Source: Prolixibacteraceae bacterium
Lineage (GTDB): Bacteria; Bacteroidota; Bacteroidia; Bacteroidales; Prolixibacteraceae
NCBI GenBank assembly: GCA_029265875.1
Contig: JAJUGS010000009.1
Coordinates: forward strand, 1 to 34,065
Length of the DNA: 34,065 nucleotides
Direction: 5' to 3'
The notes beneath the pieces are model-generated. The model made no database searches and was not told the DNA's origin. It saw nothing but the letters and a program-made list of their open reading frames with translations. Within the stretch, counting starts at the first letter, position 1. The number at the start of each line of letters is the position of its first letter. Shown in pieces: positions 1 through 9,314 of the stretch. Made by a program: the position numbers and the translations under genes.

Positions 1-486
1 AAAAATGAATTGAAATTTACAGGAACTAAAAATCATACATTCCCAGGTGGTGAGAAAAGTATAGGAGAAAGATATGAAATAAATACAAGTCACGGAATTT
101 TATCCATAACAGTTGAGATTGAAGGAATACATCAGGATAGGTTTGTTCACTATGTTTTATTAGATAAAACAGTAAATAGTTCAGCATCAGATATTGAAAT
201 TAACATACCTAAGATTCATAATGGGAATGTTGCTTGCCTAATAATTGAAAATCTTGGAAAAAGATTTCTTTGTAATCGCGGAAAATGCACTGTTTACATG
301 AAAGCATTAAAAAAATCAGAAGTTATAGAACATTTTGAATTGAAATATGGGAATGTTCTCAATATCAAAGAAAATGGTAAAATAGCGCCAGTAATTAAGT
401 TTGCAGAACTTGATTCTAAAAATCTATTTGAACAGATTGCTCAATTTACACACCAAATGAAAATTTTTAAGGAACAATTTAGATAA
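1..486 (+). CDS. hypothetical protein, probably 5'-truncated by the window edge
   Basis: Open frame continues to base 1 upstream of the TTG at 10; stop at 484-486; no family recognised. Confidence 0.5.
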   Translation, partial: KNELKFTGTKNHTFPGGEKSIGERYEINTSHGILSITVEIEGIHQDRFVHYVLLDKTVNSSASDIEINIPKIHNGNVACLIIENLGKRFLCNRGKCTVYMKALKKSEVIEHFELKYGNVLNIKENGKIAPVIKFAELDSKNLFEQIAQFTHQMKIFKEQFR

Positions 487-495
487 CCATTGTTT

Positions 496-1311
496 TCATT
501 GCAAATTACCTATTATTTCAGTTAGATTCTCATATATTTCGGGTCTTGCAATCAATAAATGCGAATGTGTTCCATCCCACGGATTTCCCTGCCAGTCGGT
601 AAAAATGCAACCGGCTTCCTGTGCAATTACAATTCCGGCGGCAAAATCCCAGAGTTCGTCGCCCGAACAGATAAACCCGTCAACTGCACCCGAAGCAATG
701 TAACACAATTCAAGTGCCGTGGTTCCGAGTTTCAGGATATTGAAATCAGAAGCCAGCAAACCGGCCAGTTTTTTAAATTTGGCACGGTCGGTCTCTGCAT
801 AACCATGATTCAGGAAAAGCATGGGGATATAGCTTGTATCGAAAGTGGGATGGACAATTTTTTCGCCATTGCAGAAGGCACCGCCACCTTTTACTGCGTA
901 ATATTCTTTCTTCCCAACCACATCGATGATTACGCCAACCAGCGATTCGTTTCCATCCATCAGGCCCACCGAAACGGCAAAAAACGGGAGCGACCGTGCA
1001 AAATTGTTGGTGCCGTCGAGCGGGTCAACCACCCAAACCGGACCGTTGTTATTTTTTTGCCTGTTCCGACTTTCCTCGCTCATGATTTCGTAACCCGATT
1101 CTGCTGAAAGAACTTCCAGAATAACCTTTTCAGCCGCTAAATCGGTGGTAGTCACCAATCCTTTCGAATTGCCTTTCACCCGCGAATCTTTTGACTTTCC
1201 GAAGTTTTTCAGAACAACCTTCGCTCCAGCGCGGGCAGCTTTTAGTGCTATTTTGAGTTCTTTTTGCAAGTCAGGTATCGTTTCTATTAATTTAACTTTT
1301 CCAATGTTCAA
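496..1311 (-). CDS. inositol monophosphatase family protein
   Basis: IMPase motifs 'DPLDGTNNFARSLPFFAVSVGL' and 'ELWDFAAGIVIAQEAG'; the listed start is TTG inside a palindrome. Confidence 0.9.
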   Translation of the reverse strand: MNIGKVKLIETIPDLQKELKIALKAARAGAKVVLKNFGKSKDSRVKGNSKGLVTTTDLAAEKVILEVLSAESGYEIMSEESRNRQKNNNGPVWVVDPLDGTNNFARSLPFFAVSVGLMDGNESLVGVIIDVVGKKEYYAVKGGGAFCNGEKIVHPTFDTSYIPMLFLNHGYAETDRAKFKKLAGLLASDFNILKLGTTALELCYIASGAVDGFICSGDELWDFAAGIVIAQEAGCIFTDWQGNPWDGTHSHLLIARPEIYENLTEIIGNLQ

Positions 1312-1326
1312 AACTTTGGAAAAGTT
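1294..1326. repeat. 33-bp palindromic repeat, copy 1 (one arm mismatch)
   Basis: AACTTTTCCAATGTT-CAA-AACTTTGGAAAAGTT; near-identical to 21670-21702. Confidence 0.85.
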
Positions 1327-1346
1327 GTAGTTTGAAAATTAACTAA

Positions 1347-2618
1347 TCAAATCTCCGGGGCGTTTTTCAGCAGATATTCCTCGGCCTCCACGTTCCACAA
1401 GCCTTTTGTTTTGGCCACCAGTTTTGCCAGTTCAGCATAAAAACTGTCTGTTTTGCCAAGTTCTGCAAAATCGGAAATGGCCGTGAGTGGCATGTTTTTG
1501 TGCGTGTAAATCAGCTTTTTCCCTCCGGGAATATTTGGAAGGTTGAGCGTGGTTTCAATCACCGCATTCAGTCCGCCAACGTGGGTTACCAGGCCGGCCG
1601 GGTCGAGCCCTTTGCTCATGATATCCAGCGCTTCCACCATGTCGTCGTTGTTACCGCCCGAGGTGCCCACAATGTGTGTGTAAGCATAATGCACATTATA
1701 AAAATTCAGTTTTGCCGAGAATTCCGGATTCGACGGGCCTGCAAAAAAGTTCAGACAGCCATCGTGAGCCAGAATCGCATCGCCCTGTTCCACTACCGGG
1801 GCCACCGGTGCAAAAACAAACACATCGTCGTAACCACCACCGGCAATCTCTTTGAGCCGGGCCACCGGGTTTTCAATATTGCCTGTATTCAGGTAAACCA
1901 GTTCGATACCCTTTTCTTTTGCCCACGCCACCGGGAAAATTTCGGCAGCACGGTCGAGGCGGTCCTGCGCAATATCGGTTACTACCAGCAACGAAGGTTT
2001 GCGGTCTTCGCGACTCACCACATAATTGATAGCTGCCAGCCCCATCGGGCCAACTCCGGCCAGAATTGCCATTTTTCCACCCTGCACAATTTCCATCTGG
2101 TGAATGTACGAGCCCGGTTTGGTGTGGTAGTTGGCGTGCATGGCGCCAATCACGCAACTCAGCGGCTCGGCCAGCGACGCCGGGTAATAGCCGGGGCCAT
2201 CGTAAGCCAGCAGACAATCCTGCTCCAGCACGTCTTTCGGAATAATCACATGCGTGGCATCGCCGCCTATATGCTGGTACGAATAGCCGGGAGCGCTCAA
2301 AATTCCCACCGGCCCGTTTTCGTAGTAAATGGCGGGCTGAATCGAATATTTCTGCCCGGGTTTGAATTTGTGCTGCCATTTGGCACCCACTTCAATGATT
2401 TCTCCCGAAAACTCGTGCCCGATGATGATGGGATTTTCAGCCACATCGTTGGGAATACGTTTGTGGTCGGTTCCCTGGTGGGCTGCTTTGTAACTCGACA
2501 TGCAAATACTGTCGCTGACAACGCTGGCCAGGATTTCATCCTCATTTATCGCCGGAAGTTCAAACTCCTCCAGCCGCAAATCTTCTTTGCCGTACAGTCT
2601 TATCGCTTTTGTTTTCAT
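1347..2618 (-). CDS. zinc-binding alcohol dehydrogenase, L-sorbose-1-phosphate reductase (SorE)-like
   Basis: MDR-type N-terminus with 'GHEFSGEI' and a Rossmann region 'AILAGVGPMGLAAINY'; resembles SorE-type reductases. Confidence 0.75.
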   Translation of the reverse strand: MKTKAIRLYGKEDLRLEEFELPAINEDEILASVVSDSICMSSYKAAHQGTDHKRIPNDVAENPIIIGHEFSGEIIEVGAKWQHKFKPGQKYSIQPAIYYENGPVGILSAPGYSYQHIGGDATHVIIPKDVLEQDCLLAYDGPGYYPASLAEPLSCVIGAMHANYHTKPGSYIHQMEIVQGGKMAILAGVGPMGLAAINYVVSREDRKPSLLVVTDIAQDRLDRAAEIFPVAWAKEKGIELVYLNTGNIENPVARLKEIAGGGYDDVFVFAPVAPVVEQGDAILAHDGCLNFFAGPSNPEFSAKLNFYNVHYAYTHIVGTSGGNNDDMVEALDIMSKGLDPAGLVTHVGGLNAVIETTLNLPNIPGGKKLIYTHKNMPLTAISDFAELGKTDSFYAELAKLVAKTKGLWNVEAEEYLLKNAPEI

Positions 2619-2643
2619 ATTTTCATTCTTTGTGTCTTCGCGA

Positions 2644-2678
2644 CTCTGCGGTTAAATTTTCACCGCAAAGCCGCAGAG
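2644..2678. repeat. inverted repeat with two alternative stems, 5' of the dehydrogenase
   Basis: CTCTGCGG (2644-2651)/CCGCAGAG (2671-2678), and TGCGGT (2647-2652)/ACCGCA (2662-2667). Confidence 0.75.
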
Positions 2679-2686
2679 GCGCTGAG

Positions 2687-4663
2687 TTATTTCAACATAT
2701 TTTGTCCACCCGTCACCGGCACTGCCTGCCCGGTTTCGTATTGCTGTTCAATGACATACAAAATGGCTTTTGCCACATCGTTTGCCGTGCAGCCGCGGCC
2801 AGCCGGAACCTGTGCTTCGTAAAACGCTTTTACATCGGCAATGGTTTTGGCTCCCGGAACTTTACCGGCTTTCAGGTATTGAACGAATAAACCATTTTCA
2901 GGGTCGCTCCACAGCGGGCCGTCGAAAAAGTTGCCCGGACAAATGCTGTTTACTTTTATATTGAAGGGCATCAGTTCGAGTGCAAACGACTGGGTTAACC
3001 CGATGCCACCAAATTTTCCACCCGCGTAAGCGAAGTTTTTGTTGCTCCCTTTCAACCCTGATTTTGAGTTGATTTGAATAATATCCATGTAAAATCCGTG
3101 ACGGTATTTCTGCTGGAGTTTCATCACTTTCTGTGCATATTTGGCACACAAAAAATAGCCGGTGTAGTTCACCTTTGTCATCAGTTCAAAGGTGGACTGG
3201 TCCATTTCGTCGAGACTACCGGCACGCAGAATTCCGGCGTTGGAAATCATCACGTCTAATCCGCCAAAGTTCAGCACGGTTTCCTTTACAAGGTTTTCCA
3301 CCGATGCTGCTTCTGAAACGTTCGCCTTAACAAAACAGGCTTTGTTTTTGGTCCCGGCAGCATTGATTTGTAACGCAAATTCCTTTCCTTTTTCCTCGTT
3401 TATATCAGCAACTACAATATTTGCACCTTCGCCATGAAGAATTTCCGCAATTCCCGCTCCAAAACCCTGAGCAGCACCTGTTATCACCACCACCCGGTTT
3501 TCAAGCCGTCCTTGTGGTTTACCGCCCAGCGACACTTTTTTGCGGTAGTTTTCCACCTCCCAGTTTTCGATAAATGCCACCTGTTCGGCAGTCATCGGGT
3601 GCGGGCCACCAAAATTATGGGTAAACCGGCTGATCTGGCAGAAATCGTTTACCATATCTTTCAGGTATTCAACCGCCACAGCCGAATCTTCGGCCACCAT
3701 CGCCCCTTCATTTTTTACAAAAAGAATTTTGGGCGACACACCACGCCGGGCAACGAATTCAGCTGTTTTTTCTTTTGCTTCCGTAATCAGTTCTTCCACT
3801 GAACCTGTTTTTTCGAGAAAAAGGTATTCCGACAAGGCATACACCATTTGGTCGGGGTTAAAAGGCCGTGCCAAAGTTTCACTGAATTGCTCTGTGCTGC
3901 CAATATTTGCCATAATGGCCGAGCTGTTGACCGCGGCAACCACTTTTAGTTTTTCTCCGGAAAGCAACATGCGGATAGCCGGTAAAACCTGCGGAATCAT
4001 TTCCCCCACAGGCAATTCTTGGTTTACCGGAAAAACCGGAAATGCTGATTTCAGTTTGGATTCAACCCCGGCGTAAATTCCTTTTATTTCGTCGATGGAG
4101 TTGGCTGCCACAAAAATTCCGTGGTTTTGGATGAGCACAATTTGCGGGTCGTGGCCAAACTTTTTGTTGTAAATCCTGATTTTCTCGGCAATGAGTGTAA
4201 ACAGTACAAATCCCGGGTCGGAATAGGGAACATACAGCACTTTTTCGCCAAACAATTCCCGTGTTTTTTCTTCGGCCAGGTTGCTGCACATCAGTCCGTT
4301 GACCAGCGTCATGTGCGTGTGCACCACAAAACTATAGCTGAAAAGGTTGTGCAGCGACGTTTCCACCGACGGGCGCAACCCTGAATCAGGGTTTACACGG
4401 GCATTCAGCAGTGCATTTTTTACCTGCTCCTCGCGGGTAACCGAATCAGTTGAAAACTGCTGTTTCGGAATATCGTTCAGCTTTTGGCGGTCGAGTACAC
4501 AAAACCCGTTTTCGGTGATGTTGCCCAGGTTTATGCCGCTGGCTTTTATCCACAAATGGTTTTCATCTTTGAACGAAGTGTTGCCACCGCCGGCAATTAC
4601 AAACTCCTTTTTCTGCCCGTAGTAGCGCGAAACATCCACTAATTCCTGTATTTCCGGTTTCAT
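2687..4663 (-). CDS. bifunctional class II aldolase / short-chain dehydrogenase (RhaEW-like architecture)
   Basis: N-terminal class II aldolase region 'VVHTHMTLVNGL', 'IQNHGIFVAA'; C-terminal SDR 'VVITGAAQGFGAGIAE', 'YAGGKFG'. Start moved to the ATG at 4663 (MKPEIQELVDVSRYYGQ). Confidence 0.88.
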   Translation of the reverse strand: MKPEIQELVDVSRYYGQKKEFVIAGGGNTSFKDENHLWIKASGINLGNITENGFCVLDRQKLNDIPKQQFSTDSVTREEQVKNALLNARVNPDSGLRPSVETSLHNLFSYSFVVHTHMTLVNGLMCSNLAEEKTRELFGEKVLYVPYSDPGFVLFTLIAEKIRIYNKKFGHDPQIVLIQNHGIFVAANSIDEIKGIYAGVESKLKSAFPVFPVNQELPVGEMIPQVLPAIRMLLSGEKLKVVAAVNSSAIMANIGSTEQFSETLARPFNPDQMVYALSEYLFLEKTGSVEELITEAKEKTAEFVARRGVSPKILFVKNEGAMVAEDSAVAVEYLKDMVNDFCQISRFTHNFGGPHPMTAEQVAFIENWEVENYRKKVSLGGKPQGRLENRVVVITGAAQGFGAGIAEILHGEGANIVVADINEEKGKEFALQINAAGTKNKACFVKANVSEAASVENLVKETVLNFGGLDVMISNAGILRAGSLDEMDQSTFELMTKVNYTGYFLCAKYAQKVMKLQQKYRHGFYMDIIQINSKSGLKGSNKNFAYAGGKFGGIGLTQSFALELMPFNIKVNSICPGNFFDGPLWSDPENGLFVQYLKAGKVPGAKTIADVKAFYEAQVPAGRGCTANDVAKAILYVIEQQYETGQAVPVTGGQNMLK

Positions 4664-4675
4664 ATTCTTGTATTT

Positions 4676-4732
4676 TCTATGTGTCCTATGTGTCAATGTG
4701 GTTGATCCTTGAATACCACATAGGCACATAGA
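4676..4732. repeat. multi-arm inverted repeat 5' of the aldolase/SDR gene
   Basis: TCTATGTG/CACATAGA, CCTATGTG/CACATAGG and ATGTGGT/ACCACAT pairings. Confidence 0.75.
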
Positions 4733-4744
4733 TCACATGAGTAT

Positions 4745-6010
4745 TTAAGGTTTTAAAAATTTACCAATAACTGCTTTTCCCAATTCAATATAATATTCTT
4801 TCTCTGCGATTTTTGCCTTTTTGCCGTTCAGGTACCCTTCTTTTCCGTTGGCAATCAAATATTGGTGGGCCGCAATCACCGCAGTTCCCTCGTAACAGAT
4901 TTGCTTCAGCTCCTCATCAAGTTCAACGCCTCCGCGACAAGTAATTTTCATCGGGTCGAGCTGGGGCGTGTTGTGCTCCGAACCAAAAGTGATGACAAAC
5001 CCGTTCCGGTGAAACCAGGTAACAAAATCCTTCAGGATGTGAAAATCGTTTCGTCCGGGAATCAGTTCGATGGAATAAACATCGTTTTTTACGAGTTCGT
5101 GCAGCAGTTTTTCCTTGTCGGCTTCGTAATCTGTAAAATCACCTTTCGGGTCGTCCAGAAGTACTGGGTAACAAGGAATTCCGCCGGCATCCACAATCAG
5201 TTCAATCACTTCCTCGAGCGAAAGAAAAGCTTTCGGGTCTTCGGGGACAAAAGCAGCACCTCCCGCCTTCAGAAGATTGCCACGGATTTCGTTTTCAAGC
5301 GAAGCCACATTTTCTATTGGCGATTTCACTTCTTTTCCTGAGAAGATTTTCTGAAGAAGCGCATTTCTTCCGGTTTCTGTTTCTTCCTTTTCAAAAACAG
5401 CAATCCTTACCGCCTGTGCAATGTGCCGTTCGCGGAACAGGTTTTTCGCCAGCCGCAATTGCAGGGCTTTTGCATCGAACCGGATACCCAACTGGATGGA
5501 GGCCATGAAATCGTTCAGTTTGTCCACCATTTCATAGGTCTGGCGGTTGCTTTCCATCTGCAGATTCGTGATTTTTTCAAACGAGGCTTTGCTCATGGCG
5601 GCAGGTTGCCGCAATCCTTTTCCACTGAAATAAGTGCGCCCCGGGTTGCTGGGGTCGTTCACCCGTACACCGGCTTCCTGCAAATGACTTTGCAGCGCCA
5701 TAAATTCGATATTAAACAAGGGGAATATTTTATGTTTTTGTGCCAGTTCAGCAAATTCGCTGTAACCATCGGTAGTGTAAAAATCGTTGATGCCCAGTAC
5801 CGAAACTTCCTCAGCTTTTGCCAGTTGAAAAGCCTGTTCAATGCTTTCGAAAGCGCTGAAAGAATGCGGTGTGTGAATGTGCCCATTGATATTGGGAATT
5901 GTTTTGTCCTCTTTTGAATTGGGTTGATTCATGAGTTCCTCTGCATCTGGGAAGGTTGAAAAAATGCTGCGATTTGTTGTCATTTTATCAGATAAATTTT
6001 CGGGGTGCAA
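4745..6010 (-). CDS. PHP domain-containing protein
   Basis: N-terminal 'NGHIHTPHSFSAFESIEQAFQLAKAEEVSVLGINDF' and C-terminal 'FVITFGSEHNTPQLDPM' typical of PHP proteins; true start may be MNQPNSKED downstream. Confidence 0.8.
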   Translation of the reverse strand: MHPENLSDKMTTNRSIFSTFPDAEELMNQPNSKEDKTIPNINGHIHTPHSFSAFESIEQAFQLAKAEEVSVLGINDFYTTDGYSEFAELAQKHKIFPLFNIEFMALQSHLQEAGVRVNDPSNPGRTYFSGKGLRQPAAMSKASFEKITNLQMESNRQTYEMVDKLNDFMASIQLGIRFDAKALQLRLAKNLFRERHIAQAVRIAVFEKEETETGRNALLQKIFSGKEVKSPIENVASLENEIRGNLLKAGGAAFVPEDPKAFLSLEEVIELIVDAGGIPCYPVLLDDPKGDFTDYEADKEKLLHELVKNDVYSIELIPGRNDFHILKDFVTWFHRNGFVITFGSEHNTPQLDPMKITCRGGVELDEELKQICYEGTAVIAAHQYLIANGKEGYLNGKKAKIAEKEYYIELGKAVIGKFLKP

Positions 6011-6063
6011 ATTAACAAAAGCGGTCGATTTTGCGTGTCCGTTACCGGTTGGAATTCTCCTTG

Positions 6064-6087
6064 AATTGTGATTTCTTTATCACAATT
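6064..6087. promoter_or_regulatory. perfect 9-bp dyad in a divergent intergenic region
   Basis: AATTGTGAT-TTCTTT-ATCACAATT between divergent PHP and M23 genes. Confidence 0.35.
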
Positions 6088-6368
6088 GAATTTTTCGGCC
6101 TTAAAATTTCACCGGATCTAACAACAGAAAAACAACTTTTGTGAGTTCTGTTTCAAACAATCATTAATCAACAAAATTTCATTTTAAATCTTGTAATAAA
6201 TTGTTATAAAGCATTTTAAGTGGCAACAAATTTTGTTAATGATTTTTAAACAAGATGTTATTCTCATCAAAAACCCCCAAAAAGTGTTTCTATTTCATAC
6301 AGAATTTTAGTACAATTGTTCCCGACATTCGAAAAAGATGATTATTTTCAGAAACTAAATTTGTTTGG

Positions 6369-7214
6369 ATGATTAGGACAGTTTTATTAACAATATTCTC
6401 GCTGATGCTGGTCGCCGGCCATTCAGCGGCCCAATATGTAAACACCGATTCGTTGGTTTTTGACTCGTATCACATCCCGATAATAGCTTCTCAACTCGAC
6501 TCTTTTGAAATTTATTCACCCGAAATATTACCTGAATATTTTACCAATGGCGTTATTACGGCAGGTTACCTGCTTTCGCGTTTTCAATTGCCAACAACCG
6601 GAAACGTAATCAGCAAATTCGGGCCGCGCCGGGGCAGAATGCACACCGGTACTGATATTAAAAAGATGAAAGGCGACACCATTTATGCGGCTTACGATGG
6701 TCAGGTCACCATGGCGAAATATTATTATGGTTATGGAAACCTGGTGGTGTTAGATCATGGCCATTCGCTTGAAACCTATTATTCGCACCTTACAAAATGT
6801 TTGGTAAAACCTGGTGAGCCTGTAAAAATTGGCCAACCAATTGGTTTAGCCGGCGCTACCGGACGTGCCACCACAACTCATTTGCATTTTGAGATAAGGG
6901 AAGAAGGAAAACCGTATGACCCCGAATTGGTCTTTGATTTTGAAAACAGCTGCATTCACGAACATGTTCTGAAATCGGAAAATCTGGCTGCATTGCACAA
7001 AGAATTGAAACCTGCTAAAACAGCATCCGTTGCTTCGGCATCCGTTTCGTCTTCTGTTCATGCTATTGTTTCGGAAAACTATATTGTGAGGGCAGGCGAC
7101 TCGCTATACAAAATTGCCAAACGTGCCAAAACTTCAATTGAAGCATTGTGTAAATTAAATAACCTTACTGAAGCTTCGATTTTACAAATCGGGCAGGTAA
7201 TCAAGGTTTATTGA
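6369..7214 (+). CDS. M23 family metallopeptidase with C-terminal LysM domain
   Basis: Signal peptide; 'GRMHTGTDIKK', 'THLHFEIRE'; LysM 'YIVRAGDSLYKIAKRAKTSIEALCKLNNL'. Confidence 0.95.
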   Translation: MIRTVLLTIFSLMLVAGHSAAQYVNTDSLVFDSYHIPIIASQLDSFEIYSPEILPEYFTNGVITAGYLLSRFQLPTTGNVISKFGPRRGRMHTGTDIKKMKGDTIYAAYDGQVTMAKYYYGYGNLVVLDHGHSLETYYSHLTKCLVKPGEPVKIGQPIGLAGATGRATTTHLHFEIREEGKPYDPELVFDFENSCIHEHVLKSENLAALHKELKPAKTASVASASVSSSVHAIVSENYIVRAGDSLYKIAKRAKTSIEALCKLNNLTEASILQIGQVIKVY

Positions 7215-7313
7215 TTCCTAAATCTTAAATTATCCTCAATTTCCGCGGTATTTTAAGTACATCGGCGAACAATCCTTTTTCATTTCAGTTTATTTAGGAT
7301 AAAAATATCTGAA

Positions 7314-8330
7314 ATGAAAAAATTGAATTTTGCTATGTTGGGAAGAGCCCTGCGCACCATTCCACGGATCACAAAAGAGGAGTGGCAGAATCTAGATATT
7401 GTCTCCCAGTGGCTGATAGCCACACGTTCCGCCGTTTTTATCATGACAGCCCTTGCTGCTGCCATTGGTGGTTTTATGGCACTGATTGCCGGAAATTTCA
7501 ACCTTGCCAATTTTTTGGCTGCACTAATCGGGCTTGTATTTGCCCACGCATCCAACAACCTGCTGAATGACCTTGTGGATTCAAGAAAAGGGGTTGACAA
7601 AGGAAATTATTACCGGTCGTTGTACGGGCCGCAAACGGTTGAGCACGGATTGCTGAGCACAGCGGGAATGATACGCTTTATCAGCGTAACCTTGCTGATT
7701 GCGCTGGCTTGTGGTGTTTTTCTGGTTGCCCGGACCGGCCCCGGTACACTGTACCTGATGCTATTGGGTTTGTTTTTCCTTATTTTCTACACCTGGCCGC
7801 TGAAATACATTGGGTTGGGTGAATTTACGGTAATTGCAGTGTGGGGCCCGTTGATGGTGGGGGGTACCTATTTTGTTACAACGGGTGGTGAATGGAGCTG
7901 GCCGGTGGCCATTGTCGGGCTTGTTTACGCTTTGGGGCCGACCTCGGTGCTTTTCGGAAAACACATCGACAAATCGGAGGCTGACAAAGTAAAACGGGTC
8001 TATACACTCCCGGTTATTCTGGGCGAAAAAGTTTCGAGGTACACAACAATTGTGCTTTGGGTGGTTCAGTATGCATTGGTGGCCTGGCTGATTCTCAGTG
8101 GCTCGATCGGCATTTCATTAGCCATTGTACTTTTGGCCCTTCCTAAATTTTTGTACACTGCTGTGGTATTTTCGCAACCACGCCCAAAAGAAAAGCCCGA
8201 TGGTATTTTAGGCGAAACCTGGCCGCTTTACCTGGTTCATCAGGCATTTCTTTACAACAAACGTTTTGGAATGTTATTCCTGCTGGGATTGATCATCGAT
8301 TTGGTTTTGGTTAAAGCAGGAATTCTTTAA
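7314..8330 (+). CDS. UbiA-family prenyltransferase (MenA-like)
   Basis: NDxxDxxxD motif 'NDLVDSRKGVD' and multiple hydrophobic helices. Confidence 0.88.
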   Translation: MKKLNFAMLGRALRTIPRITKEEWQNLDIVSQWLIATRSAVFIMTALAAAIGGFMALIAGNFNLANFLAALIGLVFAHASNNLLNDLVDSRKGVDKGNYYRSLYGPQTVEHGLLSTAGMIRFISVTLLIALACGVFLVARTGPGTLYLMLLGLFFLIFYTWPLKYIGLGEFTVIAVWGPLMVGGTYFVTTGGEWSWPVAIVGLVYALGPTSVLFGKHIDKSEADKVKRVYTLPVILGEKVSRYTTIVLWVVQYALVAWLILSGSIGISLAIVLLALPKFLYTAVVFSQPRPKEKPDGILGETWPLYLVHQAFLYNKRFGMLFLLGLIIDLVLVKAGIL

Positions 8331-8402
8331 CTGGAAAAATCTCACGCGAAAGCGCTGAGACGATTGCGAAATTCAATACAACCAAAATTCGCTGAATGAA
8401 AA

Positions 8403-8438
8403 GGGAACCGTTCTCTTCGGAAAGAACGGTTCTCTTTT
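8403..8438. terminator. bidirectional rho-independent terminator
   Basis: GAACCGTTCT-loop-AGAACGGTTC followed by TCTTTT, between convergent genes. Confidence 0.88.
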
Positions 8439-8444
8439 AAACAT

Positions 8445-9173
8445 TTAATTTTCTCCCCAGGTAATTGGTTTTTCTGTAACCGAAACCTCGCTCACATTGT
8501 AATCGCTGTTTGCACTGGTGGCGCCAGCATCATAAGCAATGGCGTTTACCTGGAGAATATAATCTTCTCCGTCAACCGGGGCCTTTAGCCACGAGCCTGA
8601 GCTAGCCGAGCCTGAAATAGTATATTTCAATGTACCTGAACTGACACCAAAGCCACTGAAAACAAGTTTTTGATCTTTATCAAGTAATTTAACAAAGTAG
8701 CCATCTGAACCGGTAACAGCAGCCCATTCAACATTGAGAGTCGCCGGTGAACCAACAAACGTATCTTTTTTAATCAGTGGCACAGGAAGTCCTTCGTAAT
8801 CAAATGCGTCCGTAACTTCCATTACTTCACCATCTTTTGACTTCACCGTAAATTTATAATTTCCTTCTGCGGGTGGAACATCTTTGTAATCAGCGGCAAC
8901 CGGCTCCTTTAAAAATGTGTAAGAAGAACCGGGATATCCCGCCAATGCAATAGTGTCGCTGTTTCCAGGCAAGGCAACACTGGCACTTTCGAGGCTTTGG
9001 TTTCCATACACATAATAAGCAGGGGCCCTTTTCACCACATCATCAATTTTTTTATTGATTACTATAACATCAGCAAAAACTTCGAGCGGAATTTCAGAAT
9101 CGTTGCACGAAACGATTGTCGCACCCGATAACAAAACAAACATTGTTCTTCCTAAAAAATTTCTGACTTTCAT
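8445..9173 (-). CDS. hypothetical lipoprotein
   Basis: Signal peptide with lipobox 'LLSGATIVSC'; no confident family. Confidence 0.75.
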   Translation of the reverse strand: MKVRNFLGRTMFVLLSGATIVSCNDSEIPLEVFADVIVINKKIDDVVKRAPAYYVYGNQSLESASVALPGNSDTIALAGYPGSSYTFLKEPVAADYKDVPPAEGNYKFTVKSKDGEVMEVTDAFDYEGLPVPLIKKDTFVGSPATLNVEWAAVTGSDGYFVKLLDKDQKLVFSGFGVSSGTLKYTISGSASSGSWLKAPVDGEDYILQVNAIAYDAGATSANSDYNVSEVSVTEKPITWGEN

Positions 9174-9314
9174 TTTTCTTGAAATGTTTAATTGATCAAA
9201 TTATGTTGTTACTTATTGTAATTCATAAAAGATGATTTTGTTGACAAAAGGTTGCGCGGTTTTGTTTTGTGACAAAAATTTAGTTCAAACTATCCTGTCT
9301 ATCAACGATTAATT

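Noticed and set aside
1500-2822. 440-aa plus-strand ORF antisense to the dehydrogenase
   Set aside because: Low-complexity, His/Cys/Arg-rich translation without family signals; the opposite strand encodes a clear enzyme.
6356-6363. TAAATTTG as a Bacteroidota -7 promoter box for the M23 gene (leaderless transcript)
   Set aside because: No TTG at the expected -33 spacing; motif too short to support alone.
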